64,000 bases of DNA from Triticum aestivum (taxonomy: Eukaryota > Streptophyta > Magnoliopsida > Poales > Poaceae). The stretch is from positions 298,327,072 through 298,391,071 of the forward strand of contig NC_057814.1 in the NCBI RefSeq assembly GCF_018294505.1. The letters are read 5' to 3'. The translations under genes were made by a program, and so were the position numbers. The notes beneath the pieces are model-generated. The model saw only the letters and a list, made by a program, of their open reading frames with translations, made no database searches and was not told the DNA's origin. How positions within the stretch are numbered: position 1 is the stretch's first letter; every line of letters starts with the position of its first letter. Positions 24,509 through 36,829 of this stretch are shown piece after piece.

Positions 24509-25192
24509 CTATTTCGGATCCAGATTAGCACTGATGCTGAACTGCTTGGATGAATCGCCTGCAACGAAATCAACTAGCTTGGTGTCATCCGCCAACTTAA
24601 ACTTCAAGACTGGATCATGTTCCGTAGTCGGCTTCTTCAATGATGTCATATCTGCCGGGTCAACATTATCTTTATAAAACTTCAATTCCTCTGTTGCACA
24701 AACAGACTCAGCATATGCAGCGTCACCTTCTTCACACTCCAAAGCTATCTTCCGGCTTCCATGCACTGTGATAGTCCCCTTGTGACCCGGCATTTTGAGC
24801 TGCAGATAAACATAACAAGGCCGTGCCATGAACTTGGCATAAGCCGGCCGTCCAAACAAAGCGTGATACGGACTCTGAATCTTGACCACTTCAAAGGTTA
24901 GCGTCTCAGCCCGGGAGTCATGATCATCTCCAAAGGACACTTCCAAAGCGATCTTGCCCACCGGATAGGCCAACTTACCGGGCACCACTCCATGGAAAAC
25001 AATATTGGACGGCTTAAGATTTTTGTCAGTTAATCCCATATGACGGAAAGTATCATAATAAAGGATATTAATACTGCTGCCTCCATCCATGAGTACCTTA
25101 GTGAACTTGTACCCTCCAACCTGAGGCGCCACCACCAAAGCCAATTGAACCGGATTATCAACCCGGGGCGGGTGATCCTCACGACTCCACAC
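24509..25192 (-). pseudogene. Gypsy protease region (host element)
   Basis: A 227-codon open stretch includes VLMDGGSSINILYYDTFRHM, a retroviral-type aspartic-protease motif with the Asp intact, followed by ALFGRPAYAKFMA. The protein would cleave the Gag-Pol precursor. It follows gag after a degenerate linker and precedes RT without spacing, as in one polyprotein. Confidence 0.75.
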
Positions 25193-25317
25193 AATGGGCT
25201 GCTCGGACCATCACAGGTAATGGGGAACCGCCGGCTCAACGGCGTTTACAGCTCTTTTACGGAGCTTCTGGTCTCGCTTACATAAACTCGTGGTGAAGAC
25301 GTGGTACTGCCCACTAT

Positions 25318-27309
25318 TCAACTACTTCGGGTTACTCTGATAACCAGATTGTTGTTGCTAATTTCCCTGACCAGACTGTTGATGATAACCACTCTGATTG
25401 CCTGGGTGACCCTGGAAACCGGAATTAGAACCGCCACCACCGTAACCCAGACCATGAGAGCTGGAACCTGAGCCGCCGCCCGGCCCATGATTGTTCTGGA
25501 ACAAATTTGATTTTTGAACTCCTTCATAATTTGGCAGTCTTTCCAAAGGTGACTGGACGACCTTTCCCGCGAACCATGCTTTGGGCAGGGCTGATTCAGC
25601 ATCTGCTCAAGATTTAGACCTGACCCTCCTGCCCGAGGAGGTGGATTCCCCTTACGACACTGACCATTATTCTACATATTGGTATTGGCCACAAAATTTG
25701 AGCTGTTATCGGCCTTGCGCTTACCATTGCCCCCCTGACTTGCCGGATTATGATGCTGGCCCTTGGTGTTTCCACTCTTCTTTCCCTTTCCCGTATTTTC
25801 ATCATCGGACTCGGGGTCCTTGGTACTATCAGAGTTGGCATATTTAATAAGAGCTGCCATCAACTCCTCCATGTCATTGCAGTGGCGCTTGAGTCGCCCT
25901 AACTTCTGTTTAAGAGGCAAAAAAGGGCAATTTTTCTCCAACATTAGGACCGCTGAGCCGGCATTAATGTTATCCGATGAGTGCAGGATGGCTTTGACCC
26001 GGCGCACGCAATGGGTCGTTGACTCGCCCTCTTCTTGGGCATAGGCATCTAAATCCACAATCGACATGGGCTGTTTGCATGTATCTTTAAAATTCTGGAT
26101 GAACCGGGCCTTCAACTCAGCCCATGATCCAATTGAATTGGCAGGCAGTCCCTTTAGCCAAGTACGGGCCGTCCCATCCAGCATCATGGTGAAATACTTA
26201 GCACACGCGGCATCGCTGACCTCCAGCAGCTCCATGGCCATCTCGTAACTCTCAATCCACGCCTCAAGGGGTAAGTCGGCTGTGTAGTTGGGCACCTTAC
26301 GAGGTCCTTTGAAATCCTTGGGCAGACGCTCATTATGCAGAGTCGGCACTAAACATGGTACACCCGTGCTTCTAGAGGTCATGCCTGCCTCCACCGAAGT
26401 TGTCGGATAAACCGGAGATGATTGATGAGCAGCGTACTGAGCCGCCAGCTCAGCCTCCCGTCGTGCTCTATCCTGATCCATCAGGGCCTGGGTATTACGA
26501 GGCAGGTCATGTCCACGGGGCGGGTTACGACACTGCTCACTGCTTGACACCGCCGGGGAGTCCATGTGTCCGCTATAACTCCGGCTCGGGCGAGGGGTTG
26601 AATGGATCCTCTCACGACTGTAAGAATAAGCCTCCTGCTGCACCAATGCTGTCTGAAGAAGCTCTCTAGCCCTCCGTGTTTCAACCGCAGCTGGAGACTC
26701 GCCTTCAACTGGGAGAGCCGCCAATCGCGACGCCACAGCGATCATGTTATCCAATGGGTTAGAATAATGACCCGGTGGTGTCGGCACATGTTGTGGTGGG
26801 ATATTATTCTGACGAGGAGGGTCCGTCGTGCGTGGTTGAGCCGGCGCTCTAGTCCCAGGCGCGGCTACTGCCCAGTTTACCCCTGGCGGGTCACTGGTCC
26901 CTGCACCAGGTGTGTTGAAGAGGTTCCTCGCCTCGTAAACCGGAGGCAGACGACTTCGGTGCCTTCTCCTCAAGACTTCATTTGAAGCGTTCTGACCCAA
27001 GGAGAGCCGGAAGGAATCAGTCTAGATTCGTTGCGCCTGAGCATCCAAAGCGGCTCATTCCGTAGCCATCCTCGCGTCCTCTGCTGCTAGATCTTCCTTG
27101 GCTTGAGCTATCTCATCTCGTAGTTTTGCAACTTCCGCATTATGCCGAGTTTGATTTGTCGGGTTAACCTCTGTTGTCACCAATGTTGTCAAAGTGTCTA
27201 ATAAGTCGGACAAGACCTGAGCCGGCGGGCGCGCAGAGCCTCTCGCCCCGGCCGCCATCGCCGCTGCTGACCCAGAAATCATTGCCACTTCAGTCGAAGA
27301 ATTCTGCAC
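25318..27309 (-). pseudogene. Gypsy Gag (host element), with breaks
   Basis: The main open piece (27000 to 25672, 442 codons) has the retrotransposon-gag domain (PLEAWIESYEMAMELLEVSD, GTARTWLKGLPANSIGSWAE). A further N-terminal piece (27309 to 27055) is separated by a stop near 27026. Downstream, after a frameshift, PCPKHGSRERSSSHLWKDC is a zinc-knuckle-like motif of the form found in Tat-type Gag. A Gly/Ser-rich tract follows at about 25360-25500. The upstream leader and 5' LTR are missing. Confidence 0.75.
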
Positions 27310-27390
27310 TGACTGCAGTCGAAGAATTCTGCATTGCTGCTGCAGTCGAAGAATTCTGCAATCGAAGAAATCATTGCCGCTGCAGTCGAA
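27292..27390. repeat. Minisatellite at the broken end of the host gypsy
   Basis: The word CAGTCGAAGAATTCTGCA and partial copies of it recur at about 27293, 27317 and 27345, with a last truncated copy ending in CAGTCGAAG at the copia junction. The repeats overlap the 5' end of gag. Confidence 0.7.
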
Positions 27391-28169
27391 GATATCCTCC
27401 TCATGTGGGATGTGAGGAGATGACCATTTAAAGGCCTTTTAGGCAGCCCAAAGAGGTGCAGAAGCCCACTACCCATTAGGGTTATGACCTAGGGTCATTT
27501 TGGACTTTGTACATGAGTGGATGGGGATGCTTTACCCTCCATCCAGCAGCCACCAACAAGGGTGACGAAAATTAGTTCATCCTCCAAGAGAGAAGAAGAG
27601 AGAAAACCAAGAGAGCAAGGGAAGAAGAGGAAGATTGAAGGAAGAAGCAAGGGAGCTCCTCCCCAAGGTTGTGATGGTCCAGATCCACTACCTTGCCTCC
27701 TTCAAGCTTCGGTTCCACCATCTTTGGTGAGATTGTTCCAATCCCTAGTTCTTGAGCCCCAAATCTTGTTGTGTTCATCCAAGATTCAGAAATCTTGATG
27801 TATGAGATCCTCTAGTGCTGACTAGAGAAGAACATGTTGTATCCCACATTTGATAATAGTGGAAGAGGATTTGGGTGGCTTCGGCCCATGGTTTTTCCCC
27901 TCAAGTTGAGGGGTTTTCCACGTAAAAATCTGGTGTCTCTTTGTTCATGCTTGGTGCTGTCTACAAACTTACTCCTACCACAAGACACTAGGCTGAGGAG
28001 TGTCTTGCCTGCTGAGTAACATTTTCTGCATCCACATATGCTGCTGCATATGTTTCCTTCCGTGCTAAGCAACGATCCTTGAATTAGTACATGATGTGGT
28101 GCTGAGATTACTTGTTTCCGCTGCAGTTTTCAGTTAACCACAAGTGCATTTGTGTGCTAATTCCCAACA
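27391..28169 (+). repeat. 5' LTR of the Tork-like copia, first bases missing
   Basis: Matches 32314-33090 with a few substitutions and small indels and ends TTCCCAACA. About six terminal bases present in the 3' LTR are absent here. The short ORFs inside (27517-27798 and 27812-28072) are not convincing genes. Confidence 0.85.
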
Positions 28170-28246
28170 GAGTGGCATCAGAGCCTTGGTTGCTTAGAAG
28201 GTTGCAAATCCAAGTTGCTTGATTGTTGCTGGAAGTGCTGCTCACA

Positions 28247-31200
28247 ATGGCTTTGGAAGAAAGCGCTACTACAAGTGGCATGATAAAACTTGATTCTTCC
28301 AATTACTCGTTATGGAAGCCCATGATGGAAGACATCCTTTATTGCAAGGATTTGTATGAGCCAATTGTGAAAGACAAGATACCCACAGGTGTCACAGAAG
28401 AAGAATGGAGAGTGTTGCACAGAAAGGTAGTAGGTATGATTCGGTTGTACATCAACCACAATATTTTCCACCATGTTGCAAATGACACAAATGCATATGA
28501 GATGTGGCAGAAGTTGGAGTCGATGTATGAGAGGAAGACATCAATGAACAAGGCATCGGTGATCAAAAGACTTGCAAAGCTTGAGTACCGAGATGGCACA
28601 AGTGTGATTGAGCACTTGAATGTCTTCCAATGCCATAAATCAACTTTCAGCCATGAAGATCAACTTTGAGGATGAGGTGCAAGCATTGTTGCTGCTGAGT
28701 TCCATGCCTGATAGTTGGAACACGCTTGTTGTGTCACTTAGCAATTCAGCTCCGGATGGGAAGCTGACTTTGGAGATGGTGAAGAACAGTATGCTAAATG
28801 AAGAAGCCAGAAAGAAGGAAAAGGGTGATGCATCTTCTTCTGATGCGTATGTGGCTGAAACCCATGGGAAGAATGAGAACCGTGGACGCAGCAATACAAG
28901 ATTTCAGCAAGGTAAAAGCAAATCCAGGGGGAGATCAAAGTCTAAACAGAGAAAAGATATTACTTGCTTTCATTGTGGTAATCCGGGACACATAAAGAGC
29001 GAGTGCAGGAAGTACAAGAGAGAGCTTGCAGAGGGGAAACTCACAAAGAAAACCGAGCAAAAGGCTGAGAGCAGTTTAGCTATGACCGCAACAGATGAGG
29101 ACTATCTAGTCATTGAAGATGAAGATTGCTATAGTGCCATTCGTGATGATGCCATGAGTTGGGTTGTGGATTCAGGTGCGTCCTTCCACATCACATCACA
29201 CAAGGAGTATTTCACATCTTACACTAGTGGTGTTACTGGCCAAGTGAGGATGGGAAATAGTGGTTCGTCGGCAATTGTTGGCAAGGGCTCTATATGCATT
29301 GAAACAAACACATGTTGCAGATTGGTGCTCGATGATGTGAGGCATGTTCCTGACATAAGGCTGAATTTGTTGTCAGTGGGCAAGCTTGATGATATCAAAC
29401 ATCCTAGTTATTTTGGTGAAGGAAAATGGAAGCTCACCAAAGGCTCTTTGATTGTGGCTCGAGGAAGTAAGCAAGGTAATCTCTATGTGACTAAAACCAA
29501 GTTGTGCAATGAGGTGTTGAATGTTGCTGAAAAAGACACTTCAGTTGAATTGTGGCACAAGAGGCTTGGACATATGAGTGAGAAGGGCATGCATGCTCTT
29601 GCTCGCATGGAGTACCTCCCTGAGTTGAAAGGTATATCCTTGAAACCCTGTGCACATTGTTTTGCTGGCAAACAACATAGGGCTGCATTTCGTACACTCC
29701 CTCCACATCGTGGAGAAAATGTTCTTGATATTGTGCACACTGATGTTTGCTCCATGACTGAAAAAAACTCATGGTGGAGCATTATACTTTGTGACTTTTA
29801 TTGATGACCATTCCAGAAAGGTTTTTGTGTATGTGCTGAAACACAAATACCAAACGTTTGAAGCCTTCAAGGAGTTCCATGCCAAAGTTGAAAGAGAAAC
29901 TGGCAGGAAATTGAAGTGCGTGAGATCAGACAATGGTGGTGAATACAGAGGTCCTTTTGAAAGGTATTGCAGAAATGTTGGTATCAGGCTTGAGAAGAGT
30001 CCACCAAAGACACCTCAGCTCAATGGTCTTGCTGAGAGAATGAACAGGACACTCGTAGAGAGGGTCACAGCTATGCTCTCTCATGCTCATTTACCTAATT
30101 CATTTTGGGCTGAAGCATTGATGAATGCTATGTATGTGGTTAACCTATCTCCCTCAGTTCCTCTTGCAGGTGATATTCCTCAGAGAGTTTGGTCAGGGAA
30201 GGAGGTATCATACAAGCACTTGAAGGCCTTTGGTTGCAGGGCATTTGTACATGTTTCAAGGGACGAGAGATCCAAGCTGGATAGCAAGACAAAGTAGTGC
30301 ATCTACCTCAGCCAACCAAGTGAAGAGTTTGGCTACAGGTTGTGGGATCCAGCAAATAGGAAGATTGTGAGAAGCCGAGATGTGGTGTTCATTGAAGATG
30401 AAACAATAAAAGATATTGGGAAACCAGAGAAGTCAATGACTAGCACACCTCAGGTTGATATGGATCCAATCCGTCCTCCTCTCATGCATGACAATCATGG
30501 GGGAGATGATGACACTGAAGACAGTGGAGATGCAACTGATCAAGGCAGTACAAGTCAAAGTGGCGAGCAGCCATCAAGTGATGATGATGATGAAGTTGGT
30601 AATGATGATGCCAACGAAAATCCACCTGATTCACCACCAGTGCAGCAGCAAAGAAGAAGTGAAAGAGGTCACATTCCTTCTTCTAAATATCCACCACATC
30701 AATATGTGTTGATGACAGATGCAGGTGAGCCCTCATGTTATGAGGAGGCAATGTCTGATGAGAACAAAGAAGAATGGTCAGAAGCCATGCAGGATGAGAT
30801 GAATTCCCTGTATGAGAATGATACTTTTGAGTTGGTGAATCTGCCAAAGGGCAAGAAAGCACTCAAGAACAAGTGGGTGTACAGAGTGAAGACTGAAGAA
30901 AACACCTCACATCCAAGGTACAAGGCCAGATTGGTTGTGAAAGGATTCAGTCAGAAAAAGGGCATTGATTATGGTGAGATATTCTCTCCCGTGGTCAAGA
31001 TGTCTTCGATCCGAGTTGTGCTTGGCATGGCTGCCACCATGGACTTAGAAATTGAACAACTTGATGTGAAGACAACATTCTTACATGGTGACCTAGAGGA
31101 GGAGATATACATGGAGCAGCCAGAGGGGTTCATGGTTGCAGGCAAGGAGCACTTAGTTTGCAAATTGAAGAAGAGCTTGTATGGCTTGAAGCAAGCTCCT

Positions 31201-32291
31201 CGGCAGTGGTACAAGAAGTTTGAGTCTTTTATGACTGGGCTTGGTTACCATAAAGCACAACCTGATCATTGTGTCTTTATGAAGAGGTACGCCGAGGGTG
31301 ACTTCATTATTCTCTTGTTGTATGTTGATGATATGCTGATTGTTGGAAATGGCACAAAGAGGATTGCTCTCCTCAAGAAGGCATTGAGTAAATCATTTGC
31401 CATGAAGGATTTAGGACCAGCTAAGCAAATACTTGGCATGAAGATCTCCTGTGATAGATCAAAGAAGCTGCTTTGGCTCTCACAGGAAAGATACATTGAG
31501 AAGGTACTTGAAAGGTTCAATATGAAAGATGCAAAGTCTGTTATCTCTCCGCTTGCAGGCCATCACAAACTGAATTCAAAACAATGTCCTACAAGCAAGA
31601 AGGAGAAAGAAGAAATGAGGAAAGTACCTTACCAATCTGATGTGGGCAGTTTGATGTATGCCATGGTATGCACTAGGCCTGACATTGCCTATGCAGTTGG
31701 AGTTGTTAGCCGGTTCATGACAAATCCAGGTAAAGCTCACTGGGAAGCAGTGAAGTGGATTCTCAGGTATCTCAAGGGTACTTCTACATCTTTTCTATGC
31801 TTTGGAAACGGTGATCCTGTATTGCAGGGCTATACAGATGCAGATTATGCAGGTGACAAGGATCGTAGGAAGTCCACATCTGGATACCTGATGACTTATG
31901 CAGGGGGAGCAGTGTCATGGCAATCAAGATTGCAGAAATGTGTTTCTACATCAACTACAGAAGCTGAGTACATTGCAGTAGTTGATGCTGGCAAGGAAGT
32001 TTTGTGGATGAAGAACTTCTTGCAAGAGCTCAGCATGAAGCAAGAGAAGTATGTCCTTTTTGTGACAGTCAGAGTGCTATTCATCTTGCCAAGAATTCAA
32101 GCTATCACTCTCGAACCAAGCACATTGATGTGAGGTACCATTGGATTCGAGATGTTGTGAGTTCCAAGTTGCTAAAACTTGAGAAGATCCATACCGACGA
32201 CAATGGTTCGGATATGATGACCAAGATATTGCCAAATGAGAAGCTACAGGCATGTTGCAAGGTAGCGGGCATGGCGGTGCCCCCCTCATGA
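28247..32291 (+). pseudogene. Copia Gag-Pol polyprotein with frameshifts and a stop
   Basis: Gag starts MALEESATTSG at 28247; a CCHC knuckle (CFHCGNPGHIKSEC) is at about 28964. Protease has VVDSGASFHI, integrase has LWHKRLGHMS, CAHCFAGK, VHTDVC, RSDNGGEYRG and NGLAERMNRT. RT has LYVDDMLIVG near 31320, and RNase H has GYTDADYAGD and STTEAEYIA. Lesions: an apparent two-base loss near 28635, an extra A in an A run near 29765, an in-frame TAG at about 30297 and a frameshift near 32055. All domains and active-site residues are otherwise present, so inactivation looks fairly recent. Tnt1-94-like Pol is the closest type I recognise. Confidence 0.85.
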
Positions 32292-32307
32292 GTCGGAGGG
32301 GGAGATT

Positions 32308-33090
32308 TTTTGGGATATCCTCCTCATGTGGGCTGTGAGGAGATGACCATTTAAAGGCCTTTTAGGTAGCCCAAAGAGGTGCAGAAGCCCACTACCCATT
32401 AGGGTTATGACCTAGGGTCATTTTGGATTTGCACATGAGTGGATGGGGATGCTTTACCCTCCATCCATCAGCCACCAACAAGGGTGACGAAAATCAGTTC
32501 ATCCTCCAAGAGAGAAGAAGAGAGAAAACCAAGAGAGCAAGGGAAGAATAGGAAGATTGAAGGAAGAAGCAAGGGAGCTCCTCCCCAAGGTTGTGATGGT
32601 CCAGATCCACTACCTTGCCTCCTTCAAGCTTCGGTTCCACCATCTTTGGTGAGATTGTTCCAATCCCTAGTTCTTGAGCCCCAAAGCTTGTTGTGTTCAT
32701 CCAAGATTCAGAAATCTTGATGTATGAGATCCTATAGTGCTGACTAGAGAAGAACTTGTTGTATCCCACATTTGATAATAGTGGAAGAGGATTTGGGTGG
32801 CTTCGGCCCGTGGTTTTTTCCCTCAAGTTGAGGGGTTTTCCACGTAAAAATCTGGTGTCTCTTTGTTGATGCTTGGTGCTGTCCAGAAACTTACTCCTAC
32901 CACAAGACACTAGGTTGAGGAGTGTCTTGCCTGCTAAGTAACATTTTCTGCGTCCACATATGCTGCTGCATATGTTCCTTCCATGCTAAGCAACGATCCT
33001 TGAATTAGTACATGATGTGGTGCTGAGATTACTTGTTTCCGCTGCAGTTTTCAGTTAACCACAAGTGCATTTGTGTGCTAATTCCCAACA
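32308..33090 (+). repeat. 3' LTR of the Tork-like copia
   Basis: Starts at or near TTTTGGGATATCC (expected TGTTGGG, pairing with the terminal CCCAACA) and ends at 33090. It follows the polypurine tract. Confidence 0.8.
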
Positions 33091-33534
33091 CAAACAGAGT
33101 AGTATACATGCATATTTTCCTCTTTATCCCGCGTTTCTACGAACAGGTGCATATCCTCTCGTTGCCTTACCATCTCCTCTATTTCATTCCAGTCAAAATT
33201 TGATTCATGGTCGCTCACGCATGATAGTGCTAGATGGCAAGATGGAATTCCCTACGGGTCAATGAATCATGTATAGCCCCATGTGGCTGCTTCTGCTTTG
33301 GGTGATTTGCCCAAGCAAGGTTAATCTATAAAGCTATGCTTTCCATCAAAAAACACCAAACAGTTGCTCTTGATTAATAGAGAGAATACTTACTTTACTA
33401 AGACAAAGGTACGTGTTCACATTTATTAAAAATAATCTTAAACAACAATGCTCATATTAAGTACAAATCTGGTTCTTCTATCTATTGTACTACATCCTAA
33501 ATGATTGGATATCCACTAATCAACTACTTGTCCA

Positions 33535-34320
33535 TCAAGTCCTTGATACACCAGACTTCTGAATGTCTTTTTTCAGTGATTCTTTATCAACACAACTACT
33601 ACTTGTCCTAGGCCTTGAATCATTGTGCTCCTGGGTACCATACTTTTCCGATTCTTGCTCGTGCTGATTGTTTACTGGTTTGTTATCAACACTGGTGCAT
33701 TTGCGAGTTATGACACGCTTCCTCTTGGGGCTTAATTCCATAAATGTTGATTTGTTTATTTCCTGACTACCTTCAGTTTTTTATTCTTCATCAAGATGTG
33801 CAGCACAGCCTGTTCTCCGTCTCCTACCCCTTTTAGTCTGGTTTATGCTTTATAGTGAGTTCAACATCCTCTGGTTCTTGCTTTGTAGTTTTCGGAACTG
33901 ATAAGTGGTTCACTTGCTCCTGTTTTATAGCAGTAAGAGAGGTGTAGAGCTATGAAAGAACAGGAAAATACACCAAAAACATGCATGGTTATACTTTCGA
34001 ATTCCATTTTTTATTACATTACTTATCAAGACCAGTAAGCCTTATGTTAGATTTTGAATAATTCTCAGTTCCATCTTGGTCTGAATGTCCGCCATCAATA
34101 ATGTTCTCTGGTATTGTATGAACGCCACCACTTCTGTGAGTTATTGTACGCTTTCTTTTTGGGCTTGATTCCTTGAATATGCATTCATCTTAATCCGGAC
34201 TATCCTCCTCCGATTCTTCATCAGAATGTACAACACAACATGTGTTCCTAGTCCTAGTCTTTTTCGTGTCCTTTACAATGGGTTTATCCTTCTCTAGCTG
34301 CCTGTTGACGACATCTCATG
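33535..34320 (-). pseudogene. Duplicated exon-like fragments with a basic SPKRKR motif
   Basis: Two blocks on the minus strand, about 34320-34027 and 33850-33535, share a layout: an Arg-rich start, C and H residues, an acidic DEE run, then SPKRKRTITH in one and SPKRKRVITR in the other. Each has one stop in its acidic part. The likeness indicates an old exon duplication in a captured or decayed gene. The basic motif would suit a nuclear-localisation signal but no family is recognised. Confidence 0.4.
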
Positions 34321-35641
34321 TCTCGAAAAAAGGCTTCTACGAAAATATCACAATTTGAATTAATTGCCATAAAGATTCATTATAAAATATGGCATGCAGA
34401 TACAAAATAATATATAGCACCATAGTAGAAATAGATGATGCCTCTTCTAACATTTGCATGTTGTACTAATGTTTTTTTTCTAGAATCCACAAAAAAAATA
34501 AACAGTGTAATATTGTTAACCGTACTTGAAATTGTAGTCATTCAATCTGAACTGGAAAATCAATCTCTGCCCACATATTTTTCTGGATTTGTCTGCTCAT
34601 GGATATCACAATCATCCCTATCTCAAGAATCTTCCAGATTTCTTAATCAATTTTTTGGCTTCTGCCTCAAGCATGGCGCAAGTTCTTGTTGCACTAAGAT
34701 CACATATCTCCAGCTTAAATATCACTTCATACATATGGAGAATCATATTTCTATACAACTCAACTTCGGTAAGTTGTACTAAAAATGAACCCTCTTGTTC
34801 TAGATAATGGATTCGGAAACATTAATTTCACTTCTGCTATCTTGAAAGCACATCACCTAGAAGAACAATATTACTAAGAAAGCTACATTACAGAGATGCA
34901 TATCATAAAGACAATGATTAGTAATTTTTTTATTGTACCTTTGAGCAGAACTTCCCTATGGTTCATAAAAAGTAATTATGCCATTGATTTCAAGATATAT
35001 ACCTCTTTCGTACAAAATGACCATTGATCCTTGTTGACCTTAATAAATTCTGTCTCATGCAAGGAACTTTGATACAACTCCGAGGACTTTCTAAACTCAC
35101 GCTTTGATCATAGATCATCATCTAAAAGTTTTTCACTTGTAACATGTCCTATTTCATGAAGCTATGTTGTCTGATCAGGAGGCAAAGAAGGAGCTAACCC
35201 TGTCACAAACCTGGTCAGGAGGCTACGCCGATTGAATAATCAAATAACCTAATCAGGAACCAAATCAAGAAGTGGGTATGCCTCCTCGGAGAAAGTAGGC
35301 ATGAAAAATTGTGGTAAACTGCATTAGCTTAATGGGGCTGGTGCTAACGGCGCAGCAGATGCAGCATCACAGCTTCTGGGCTTGGAGGTGAGGCTTCCGG
35401 TTGAGGTTTCAACTTTTCCTGCAATATCATTTCCTCAGTTCCACATAGACAAAACAAAAATATATATTAGTAACAAAAAATGAGCTTGATAATGTTTTGT
35501 ACAATGGTGTTCCTCAATAAAGGAAGATATACGTACATGTCAGTTTCCCCTGTTCCTTAAAAACTACATGAAGAAAAGCTTATCCAATCAGACTTTGTAA
35601 TTCTTTATTCTGTTTCCATGCACAGTATTCAGAAAATAACA
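34321..35641. other. AT-rich stretch without a recognisable gene
   Basis: Short coding-like pieces occur on the minus strand near 35050-35400 (for example PTFSEEAYPLLDLVP), but stops interrupt them and no family is recognised. The plus ORF at 34435-34782 looks accidental. Confidence 0.4.
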
Positions 35642-35800
35642 GATTGTCTAGGGCCAAACATCAAGAATCTAATCCAACCATCCATTACAAATTATGATTG
35701 TCTATGCCTGAACATCAAGAATCCACTACAACCATCCATTATAAATTTTGATTGTCCAGGGCCAAACATCAAAAATCCAATCCAACCATCCATGAACGCA
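35642..35800 (+). repeat. Minisatellite, three 54-bp units
   Basis: Units starting GATTGTC at 35642, 35696 and 35750 contain AACATCAA(G/A)AATC and CAACCATCCAT. The period is divisible by three, so a short frame stays open. Confidence 0.85.
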
Positions 35801-35871
35801 TGATGCATCCCGTAATTCTATTTGTCACCGAGTATAAGGGTGTGCATCCATTGATTTTAGGGCTGAACTGG

Positions 35872-36773
35872 TTCCAACTAATATCACAATCATCCAAATA
35901 GGAGCACGGGAGAATAAACCTGAGGTTAAAGGGGCTGGAGTATGTATGTAGGATCAAAGAGGGATTTAGCATGGACCATGCATGGTGCCGAAGAGGCAGT
36001 TTGAAACATCCTACCTTCTCCGGATGAAGCGATGCGAGTTAGGAGGCCGGAGGCAGTATGGCTAGAGGCATAATCCATACATAGAAGAGAAGGCGACGTC
36101 TGTCAGTGATGGCATAAATAGGTCTGGTGGCAAAAGCGCCCCTGCAAGGAGGATGAGGTGGCAGATCATGAGGAGGTAGCGATCTAGGAGAGATTCCTGA
36201 ACATACGGGAGGAAGGAGAAAAGGCCTGCTCATGGGATAAGGAGATGGTTACCTAAGATCTGATGGTATTCTTTTTTACATTTAATTAGCTATATGATGG
36301 TAACCTATGGTAGGAAGGAGGGTTCCAACCAATATCACAATCATCCAAATAGGAGCACGGGAGAATAAACCTGAGGTTAAAGGGGCTGGAGTATGTATGT
36401 AGGATCAAAGAGGGATTTAGCATGGACCATGCATGGTGCCGAAGAGGCAGTTCGAAACATCCTACCTTCTCCGGATGAAGCGATGCGAGTTAGGAGGCCA
36501 GAGGCAGTATGGCTAGAGGCATAATCCATACATAAAAGAGAAGGCGACGTCCGTCGGTGATGGCATAAATAGGTCTGGTGGCAAAAGCGCCCCTGCAAGG
36601 AGGATGAGGCGGCAGATCATGAGGAGGTAGCGATCTAGGAGAGATTCCTGAACATACGGGAGGAAGGAGAAAAGGCCTTCTTGTGGGATAAGGAGATGGT
36701 TACCTAAGATCTGATGGTATTATTTTTTACGTTTAATTAGCTATCTGATGGTAACCTACGGTAGGAAGGAGGG
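35872..36773 (-). repeat. Tandem duplication of a 451-bp block holding a first-exon-like sequence
   Basis: The block beginning TTCCAAC at 35872 is repeated at 36323 and both copies end GGTAGGAAGGAGGG, at 36322 and 36773. On the minus strand each copy has an ATG-initiated 60-70 codon frame rich in Pro, Leu and His (LPPHDLPPHPPCRGAF) that runs up to a possible splice donor (GAGAAG|GTAGGA). This looks like the start of a captured host gene, duplicated head to tail. The copies differ at scattered sites. The parent gene is not recognised. Confidence 0.75.
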
Positions 36774-36824
36774 ACGCCATCCAATGGCTTTTTTTTTGCA
36801 TCGGGCCATCCAATGGCTTTGACA

Positions 36825-36829
36825 CATGA
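36825..36829. repeat. Target-site duplication CATGA, left copy
   Basis: CATGA precedes the LTR start TGATGAGG at 36830; the same five bases (44744-44748) follow the other LTR. Confidence 0.85.

Larger units (their letters stand above)
11806..27390 (-). mobile_element. Old Ty3/gypsy retrotransposon (Tat-like) with an opposite-strand gene, nested host
   Basis: Coding order on the minus strand is gag (27309 to 25318), protease, RT-RNase H and integrase (ending 21309), followed by a spacer with a tandem repeat and then a gene on the opposite strand. It is interrupted by the Angela-type copia at 11805/11806 and by a second gypsy at 13547-18606. Tat-lineage elements (Grande, RIRE2 and relatives) are known for extra ORFs between pol and the 3' LTR, sometimes antisense, so assignment to Tat is an inference from layout and gag type. 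Both LTRs are missing: the 3' side lies left of the Angela copy, and the 5' side ends abruptly at 27390. Confidence 0.75.
27391..33090 (+). mobile_element. Copia retrotransposon, Tork/Tnt1-like, two LTRs
   Basis: Two similar LTRs of about 0.78 kb enclose gag, protease, integrase, RT and RNase H in copia order. An initiator-Met primer-binding site (TGGCATCAGAGCC) starts at 28173 and the polypurine tract GGAGGGGGAGA is at 32295-32305. The left end is abnormal: the 3' LTR supports a start of T(G)TTGGGATATCC, but the 5' LTR begins at GATATCC, directly joined to gypsy DNA. The right flank (CAAAC) does not match the left flank, so no target duplication is seen. Confidence 0.85.

Noticed and set aside
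22004..24677. Plus-strand ORFs of 60-153 codons
   Set aside because: They are shadows of the minus-strand gypsy pol.
30455..31520. Secondary ORFs inside the Tork-like copia
   Set aside because: They overlap the polyprotein in other frames and show no independent domain.
33091..33300. Helitron 3' end next to the copia LTR
   Set aside because: A CTAG occurs near 33229, but no hairpin lies at the right distance, so I did not call it.
34435..34782. Plus-strand 115-codon ORF
   Set aside because: AT-rich, no recognisable motif, and the better coding signal nearby is on the minus strand.
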